From contig PZJY01000001.1 of NCBI GenBank assembly GCA_031472005.1, positions 558,001 to 622,000 on the forward strand: a stretch of 64,000 bases of DNA. The letters are read 5' to 3'. The translations under genes were made by a program, and so were the position numbers. The stretch's first letter is position 1. Every line of letters begins with the position of its first letter. Below are positions 57,268 through 64,000 of this stretch, piece by piece. This DNA is from Tetracladium setigerum (taxonomy: Eukaryota > Ascomycota > Leotiomycetes > Helotiales). The notes beneath the pieces are model-generated. The model saw nothing but the letters and a program-made list of their open reading frames with translations, did not search any database and was not told the DNA's origin.

Positions 57268-59043
57268 TTATAACAACAATGCAAAGATACCACCTCCAAC
57301 ACCAGCAGCTACCAAAGCAACCCCTCCAACCACAACCCTCGACCACGCAAACGGTTCCGGCCCACGACCAGCCGCACTCTTTGACGACGTGCTGCTCCCC
57401 GCTGTCGCCGTACCTGTACCCGTGGAAGAACCAGCATTTGGATTCGCAAATCCACTTGCAGCGTTTAAGCCCGTGGCCGTAGGATTGTACGTTGCTTGCG
57501 TCGCATCCCCAGACACTTCAGTTGCAACATCCACCCGCGGAATTCCAGTCGCCGTCTGCGTGACCTGCGCCTGATTCTTCGCGAACACGGCGGATGGAAT
57601 TTGCGCTCCTTCGCTGGCAAAGGCGACGACGTTTGTGTCGGTCGTGTTGAATTTGGTTTGAGCGAGGGCGATGCGGTTGTTAGCTAGGTCGTAAACGGCG
57701 TAGGCGGATCGGAGGAAGGTGTCGCCGAGGAGGATGGGGAGGTCGCCGGCAGGTTGGATACCGAGTTGACATGCTTCCGTACCGTCTGAAAATGTAGGCT
57801 TGCGACCGCTGCGGAGGGTGAGGGGGAGGATGAGGTCGGATACAGCGACTTTGATGACAGGACCACCAGGGCCGCCGAAACCGTAGTTGAGAGTGCCGTC
57901 GCTGGCGGCGAGGTCGCAAGGAACTACGACGGCGCCGAGTTGGCGTGACATAACGGCACCGAGTTCTTGAAAGACTACTTCGGCGAGGTCGTCGGGGAGG
58001 AGGGTTATGGTCGTGCCAGAGTCGAGAATGGCTGCTACAGCGTATACGCTGGGGTGAGTTGGTCGGTACCAGAAGAGGAGGTGGCCGAGAGGGAGGTGAG
58101 TGCTACGGTGAAGGAAGAGACCACGCCAGATCTTCGGCTTGGGTAGACGTCAATTGAGATGAGATCGCCAGTGTATTTGGCAGTGTCGATTCCCCCAAAG
58201 AGGATTTCTCCTTCGCTTGATTCTGAAATATGTGAGCCAATTCCCCAAGTCTTCAGATACTAGGTAACTTACGGAGATCATTCAACCACAAGCTATATGC
58301 TGTAGTCTTGATTGCGCCCGCATCCACCAAAGCATCCGGTAAATTCGCATAAACAGTTCCATCTCCGGTAAAAACATTGGCGACCGAGTTATTGTACCCA
58401 ATTCCCAGGATTCCAATACCAATAGTTCCATCGGTCGCAATGCCCATCTGAAAGTTCTTCAACTGTGCTCCACCAATGGCAAATGCATCAGTGAAGTAAT
58501 CGCCAGTTGAGCCCGAGCCATCAACATATGAAATATTGAATTCTCCTCTGCCAACCACCTTGAAGGTAGAAGAATCATCAGGATTGACTAAGCCCCACCA
58601 AAACACCAATTAGCAATTCATTCTCATGAATTGAATTTCCTTCTAACATTTCAACCCGTAGACGAGAGAAAAATGACAAGAGCACTCAAAAAAATCAACA
58701 ACTCACAGGATCCACCATCACACCCCTCCGCCCGCGAATCAACACAAACAGGAGCGTCTGAATACGGCACCCAAACATCCGAACTCCCGGTATCAATCTG
58801 CACCATCAGATTTTGATTGGGCGTGCCCACGCTGATGTTGGCATAGTATAGACCATATCTGAGCGCGTTTCCAAGATCAACGAGGACAGTGTCATCGGCG
58901 CGGCTTTGGAGGATGGCGGAGCGCTTGCGGATTTGAGCGTCGCGGATGGCAGCGTTGCGGGCGATGGGGAAGGAGAGAGTTGAGGCGAGGGTAAGGGTGG
59001 TGAAGGTGAGTAGGAGGAGGTTGTGGGTTAGGAGTGGTGGCAT
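57268..59043 (-). CDS. GPI-anchored aspartic protease (yapsin/OpsB type), one base short in exon 3
   Basis: Exons 59043-58707, 58587-58273 and 58222-57268. A signal peptide (LLLLTFTTLTLASTLSFPIA) and a propeptide with dibasic site (IRKRSAILQ) precede the first active site MVQIDTGSSDVWV. The second is AAILDSGTTITLL. Between them are GEFNISYVDGSGSTGDYFTD and GILGIGYNNS. A Ser/Thr-rich stem and a hydrophobic tail (VVVGGVALVAAGVGGGIFALLL) indicate GPI anchoring. The family processes proproteins and wall proteins at the cell surface, usually at basic residues. Frame is lost by -1 at GGGG 58051-58054 (plus strand), just before the second active site. Exons total 1607 bases, one short of 536 codons. 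Confidence 0.9.
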
Positions 59044-60263
59044 TTTGAGGAGGGGATTGTAGGTTGTAGGTAGGTGGGTAGGTCGGTACTTTGAAGTATG
59101 TATGTAGGTTGGTATGGATGGGAGAGAGAGGGAGTTGAGAAGGGGGATTCGTTATTTAGGTTGTCAATCTAGCAGTTGCGCAGTTCGTAGGAAGACGGGA
59201 GAGAAGCTGTAGGGTAGGTGGTAGGTGGGAAGGTTGGCTGGCTGGTTTGTAGGAATATCCAAGCAATTCTAGGGATTGGCATAAAGTAAAGGCAAACAAA
59301 GAGATCGACGCCAAGTCAATTGCACCCCCATGGAGTAAACAAAACAAACAGCGGTCGCGGGAGGGAGAGGGAGAGGGAGAGAGGGAGGGGGCAATTTGAA
59401 GGTTGAAGCTGAAGCTGAAAGGATGTGGATGTGGTGGTGGTGGTGGTGGCTGGGTGAAGTGTATGTTATGTACCGTCACGGAACCGACGTCACCTCGGTC
59501 TTGGTTTACTGTAATCAAGCGCGCGAGACATTTAACGCCACCACCAATCCCGTTTCTCACAAATCAGACACATTGACATTACTGCGTGCTGATTCCCGAT
59601 CTAGACGCGTAATTGCCAGTCAGCAGTTGCGGATATAAAACAACGTGTGAGGCCACAAATGAATCCGAGGGGAGACCGAGGAAAGTTCTCCATTGTATTC
59701 ACTGGATGGCATTGTTTCTGGCAGGGATTGGAGGCCTGTCATGAAATGCCTTGCGATGCTTCTTTCGCACAAGCTTTGGTCTGATCTGCCGCCAAGCACC
59801 CTTTGGACGGAAACGAGGACGACGAGGAGGAGGAGCTGGGGGGAGGAGGAAGGAAGGGGGAAGAGAAGAGTCCCGTTAAAAGGGCCACAATTATTCCGAA
59901 TCATCCGATGCTTGCACACCGATGAGGAATCAATCCGAAGAACAATCAATCACTTCGCCACGTTGGGATGGCTGATCTTTGAATACCTCAGATACCTGAA
60001 ATAACTACCCGCTTTATTCGCGCTTTGCTCTATTCGCCGCCTCACGAGGAGCTACAATAAATAATACATTGAGTCTTCTTCTTCTTCTTCTTTCTCACAC
60101 CCCTCTGTTCCAAGGGGACTACTTTTTCTATAAATCACATCGTGATGGAGGGCATCAACCCATCCCATCCATTTCTAATCTACAACCTGCCCTGATTGAT
60201 GTCCGCACCATTTTTGATACCATTGTTCCGAGAGAGTATGCTATCCCAATCAAATGCACAGGA
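59044..60263. other. Upstream region of the aspartic protease and 3' flank of the ZZ/EF-hand gene
   Basis: 1.2 kb with no supported gene. A purine-rich GGGAGGGAGAGGGAGAGGG stretch (about 59356-59391) and a GGTGGTGGT run (about 59430-59450) lie in the protease upstream region. Confidence 0.4.
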
Positions 60264-63235
60264 CTAAGGAATGCAAAATTCAATCCAACTCCCCAAATAA
60301 TCCATTTGATTCCCCTTGCCCTCCTTGATAAACTGCTTGACCCTCGTTTCGAACTCCTCAAAGTTCAACTTGCCCCATCCTCCCCGCTTTTGGGATTCCT
60401 TGATATCTTTGTCAATCTTCCAGAGACGGAGGAGGAATGCTTGCGAAGGTCCTCGTTCGAATTTCGGTAACTGTTCCTTCAGTGGTGATGTGATAGTTGG
60501 TGCCATGTCTCCACTTGGCTTGTCTACCTTGGATGCTGTCATTTCGACAGGTCTGGGATTGCCTCAACCGCTTGGATGTCAGATACGGTGTTGGGCATAA
60601 ATTGAGGCATGGTTGGATCTCGGTAGACACCACTGTCCTCCGCCTTCTCAACTGGCGTGAGAACAGGGATATCAACCAAGGATGGTGGAGTGGTGTCGGA
60701 GAGATCTTCACTCCCAGAATGTGGGGATTCGGCTGCTGCTCCTGGCGCTGGAGATTCGGGAGTTGACACGTGCGCCGTTTCCTCCACCTTCTGCTCTGGC
60801 GAATCTTGCACTTCATCGTGCTCTGCCCTCGTTTCTTCCCTCAGAGGACTTTCTACTTCCGCCAGCGATACTTCATAACCTGCGGCCTGCAGCAGCTCTT
60901 CAAGTGGACGCTGTCGCAAATCCGGGATCTCCACGTCTACAAGCTCGGGTAGATTACTCCAAGCAGGCTTCGTCGTTATGGGTACCTCCGCCTCCTTGTT
61001 TGACTTCTTGGGCGGCTCTTCTGTCCAATACTCCTTCTGCTCTGACGCCCACCGGTCAAAGTCGGGAGTCGTGTACCTCGAACGATACTTTTCCAAGTCT
61101 CCCTTTCGCTCGGCAGCTTTCACAGCAGCATCTTCCTTGTCCTTGAACAACGGGTCGAGTAACTCGTTAAAAGCTTGCTGCGTGACCTGGAATAGGATCT
61201 CCTTTCCAGAATCCTTTTCTGCATCAGGGATATCAATACCACCCCATCGTTCAGGCACACTCCTTGACGAAGTTGATGGATTCGACCGAATATCAAAATC
61301 ATCCATGTCCTCTGCGAACCTTACTTTCGAAGAAGATCTGGAGTGGAATGATGGCCTGGATTGAGATTTGGAACTCTCCCCCGCACTTGTGTTGTGGGCC
61401 AATATGTCGTCTTCATCCTTCCAGTTACTTGGCGCAGTCCCTCCTTCCTCCTCGTCTGTATAGAACTGCCTCTTTTTCCAGCGCTCGTACAACGCTTTTT
61501 CTGTCCTTTCCCGTGCCATTGCATGTGATATCACAGCTCTGCGACTGGTTCTTCGCAAATCCACTAATCGAGTACCTGGACCGTCCACCGCCTCTGCATC
61601 TGCATCCGTCAGTGTGATATCGTCGGGCATCCAAGTATGATCGTTTTCGGGATCAACTATGGAATCATTTGACGAGTCGTAGTCATCGGAAGAACTGATT
61701 TCTGCATCGTCTGCTCCATCTTGTGTGGTCCACAGATCAGATCTACCACCTTGGTTCCCTTCGAGAATCTCCTGCACAGCTCCCCTTACACGATTCAGAT
61801 TTTGTGCCGTCACAGACAGCTCTTCAAGGTTGTGAGGAGGGTTTAGCATCGTTGCCCAATAAGATCTAGTCCCTCTCTCTCGACTCAAAAATCCAGGTGG
61901 TGCATTGTTTCGCCTGAGGACCTCTTCCCGATTTCCAGTATCGTTGCTGCTTTCATTCACATTTCCCCTCCCATCGTTTACTTCCAATTCGCCGTTCAGG
62001 ATAGCTTTGCCTTCTCCGGCCCGAATATCTACACCTCCAGGTGGATACCTGTCTGCACCAAAAAAGCTGGTCAAGGGCTGTCTACCATTCACAAGCTTGT
62101 TGACGTTGTTGGTTATCATCGTCTGCTCATGCATTCCACTCAGCATGTCATGATGCATCTGGCGATAAAGTGCATAATATGAGCGGAACATTCGCAGGAA
62201 ATCTTTTCTGTCCACGTATCCATCCCCGTCAATGTCATAACCTTGGAAGATTCTCGACCATTTGTCCTTCTTCTTACGATATGCAATACCTTGTAGGAAC
62301 TCCGGGAAACTGATCAGATCGTCGCGGTTGGTATCGTAGAATGCGAACATCCGATCAAAAATGAGGCTTGGAGCAGCTTGTCTGTATCCGCCAGATGGTA
62401 CCAGGCAATGCTCGAATGTTTTCCGGTCCATGGCGAGGCCAATCTGATCCGGATCTTCTCTCCACTCTGTGTTTGCCATGAATGTCCACATCTCCCAGTA
62501 TGCATCCAACTCCGGTCGTTCAAATCCTGTCTCGCGTGATAACTTCGTTGTGAGTTCCTTTGGCAGATTCCTCATCTCGACAGTATCGGGATCTCCAGTA
62601 TATGCAACCGGCATGCTGAGTACAGGTCCAAAGGAAGGCGCTGGGACTCTGATCTTGTAGAAGATGTGTGTCTTCGTATGAAAGCCTTGGGCTTCGCAAC
62701 TTTCGCACAAATCGTAGTCTGCACAGTTTGCACAATGGTATCGAATTCCTCGAATTGGGACCGCCCCGCAGCTGTTGCATTCGCATCCCCTATGAACGTA
62801 TGCATTCCGTCTAGTAGCATCCTCCGAGACTCGAAAGAGTAGTTGTACGATATTCTGGCCGTTCCTCTCATATGGGTGTGGGTTGCTCCAGCCATAATCT
62901 TCCGCAAACACCGTGTCATCAACAACTGTTTCGCCATCGGTCAAGGTTCTTGTCAGAACGTTGTTATTGCCATTTTCATCCTCTGCTCCATCAGTTGGCA
63001 GATCAGAGGCAGGAATCGTTTGTCCATTAAGGTTCCCAGTGTTTGTCCTTCTCCTCCTACGCACGGCATTGCTTCGATGGAGGTTCTGGTTTACTGGGGC
63101 GGTCGTCTCAAGCTCTTCACTGATTGCGTTCCAGAGAAAGTAAGTTCCGTATGCGCAAGCAAGAGCAGCAACTATGAAGATGGCCCCTCTGGGTCTCGAG
63201 AGGGAGCTCGAGGCTGCAGAGGATGAGGCTGACAT
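60264..63235 (-). CDS. Membrane protein with ZZ zinc finger and EF-hands, one base short near the C-terminus
   Basis: Single long exon. One N-terminal membrane helix (GAIFIVAALACAYGTYFLW, about residues 17-36) is followed by a ZZ zinc finger at about 150-195 (CECNSCGAVPIRGIRYHCANC, then DLCESCEAQGFHTKTH). An EF-hand pair follows: FYDTNRDDLISFPEFLQGI and GYDIDGDGYVDRKDFLRMF, the latter with a canonical Asp-x-Asp-x-Asp loop. The C-terminal half is long, acidic and Ser-rich. The first frame stops at 60539 after AIPDLSK, but typical ending sequence (PSQAFLLRLWKIDKDI, KRGGWGKLNFEEFE) continues in the -1 frame to 60264. The length 2972 is one short of 991 codons. Calcium binding is likely; the cellular role is not known to me. 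Confidence 0.87.
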
Positions 63236-64000
63236 TGGAAATTGAGGTGGTGTTGTCGTGGGTCGTCGGATTACCGCCGGATGATGTTTAGCAACCGGAC
63301 CATCTTAGATATATCTCAGATCATCTGCAGGACGGATTTCACAACGCAGGCGCTGGTGTTGTGATGTGTTGTGATGACTGGGTTGTAATATTTGTGATGG
63401 TTGAGGTCAAGAGAACATTCCAGGCTTGGCGAACAAATTAATTCAGCCTTCTCTTCAGCGTCAGCGACCGAAAGTCAACAGCTAGCTGTGCTCCATGACA
63501 CAGTATTTGCTTCCTTTTGCCATCACAACAACAGCAACGGCAACTGACAAGCAGCCGACGAATTTGCCACTTTAATTTTGTGTCAAGATGGCCAGTCAAT
63601 CAAATGATCAGACGACTCTACTAGGTACCTACCTCCCTACTGAGCTCGATTACACTGATGGCTAGAATTTCGAGCGTACGATTCACGACCATCCATTTCT
63701 AGCGACTAGTAACTTCAGACGAGAGTTAGGAAGTTACAAATGGAGCAACAAAATGCTCTAGACAACGACTCCATTGTCATTACGAGGAGGTTAATGCATT
63801 GTGTGAGACTTCTCTAGAATAGGGGAGAGCATCAACGTGATAGCTCGATCCTAGATTTACATCTTCCTCAGTGCAGCCCAAAATCATGAGATTGGCAGCA
63901 TTACGTACTCCTTGATCTTCTCCGACGTTTGGGACACTCCCAGAGCGATATAACGAATTCAATAATCCGCCCATTACTGAACTGCACTGTGCTTGCAGCA
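63236..64000. other. Upstream region of the ZZ/EF-hand gene and right edge
   Basis: Promoter region of the ZZ/EF-hand gene. A minus-strand frame at 63780-63974 (... GVRNAANLMILGCTEEDVNL ...) ends with a stop and could be the last exon of a gene beyond the edge, but I see no family feature and do not call it. Confidence 0.3.

Noticed and set aside
4955..63235. Programmed -1 ribosomal frameshifting as an explanation for the frame breaks
   Set aside because: The sites share no slippery heptamer plus structure, occur in unrelated housekeeping enzymes, and one gene would need four events; missing bases in the assembly explain them better.
63780..63974. Minus-strand frame at the right edge
   Set aside because: Could be a last exon of a gene outside the window, but no family feature or certain acceptor supports it.

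Overview
This is nuclear DNA of a filamentous ascomycete (Pezizomycotina). The evidence is short 45-170 bp GT-AG introns with CTAAC/CTGAC-like branch points, fungal-only families (HET, UstYa/DUF3328, Mim1, DUF1996, GH76, yapsin-type protease), and single genes closely spaced on both strands. A leotiomycete is my guess from overall protein flavour and is not proven by the sequence. About 22 protein genes and one tRNA gene can be supported.

Layout. 1-1655 (-): N-terminal part of a KDM5/Lid2 histone demethylase running off the left edge. 2914-4442 (+): SLX1 nuclease subunit. 4955-8208 (+): GliT-like flavin disulfide oxidoreductase, then a D-serine dehydratase/D-threonine aldolase-like PLP enzyme. 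8963-9054: intron-containing tRNA-Leu(AAG). 9444-14834: secreted repeat precursor (-), divergent from two UstYa/DUF3328 genes (+). 16312-23740: GH47 mannosidase, GST, D-2-hydroxyacid dehydrogenase, MsrA. 23788-26994: HET-domain gene with a decayed tandem copy of its 3' end. 28282-34853: GH76 and DUF1996 secreted proteins. 35682-40120: p47-type UBX protein, Mim1 and Oxa1. 41629-44896: a third UstYa gene divergent from a second secreted Gly/Tyr repeat precursor. 45407-63235: chromate-type transporter, succinate-semialdehyde dehydrogenase, Qa-SNARE, unknown low-complexity protein, GPI-anchored aspartic protease, and a membrane ZZ/EF-hand protein.

The most interesting content is two separate precursor/UstYa pairs. 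Each has a small secretory protein with a signal peptide, Kex2 sites and tandem repeats, transcribed divergently from a UstYa-family oxidase gene. That is the gene logic of dikaritin-type fungal ribosomal peptides (ustiloxin, phomopsin, asperipin). Here, however, the repeat units are of unfamiliar type: a Lys/Ala block alternating with an acidic block, and a GGYGSYGDYKG unit. No product can be assigned.

A second, technical signal runs through the window. Ten genes (seventeen sites) have reading frames that are one base short, always in the -1 sense and mostly in C or G runs, while the flanking exons, motifs and splice sites are intact. For nine of these genes total exon length becomes a multiple of three only after counting the missing bases; the N-terminal exons of other genes check out without correction. 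This looks like uncorrected deletion errors in the assembly rather than ten independent pseudogenes, and it affects how the gene models should be read.
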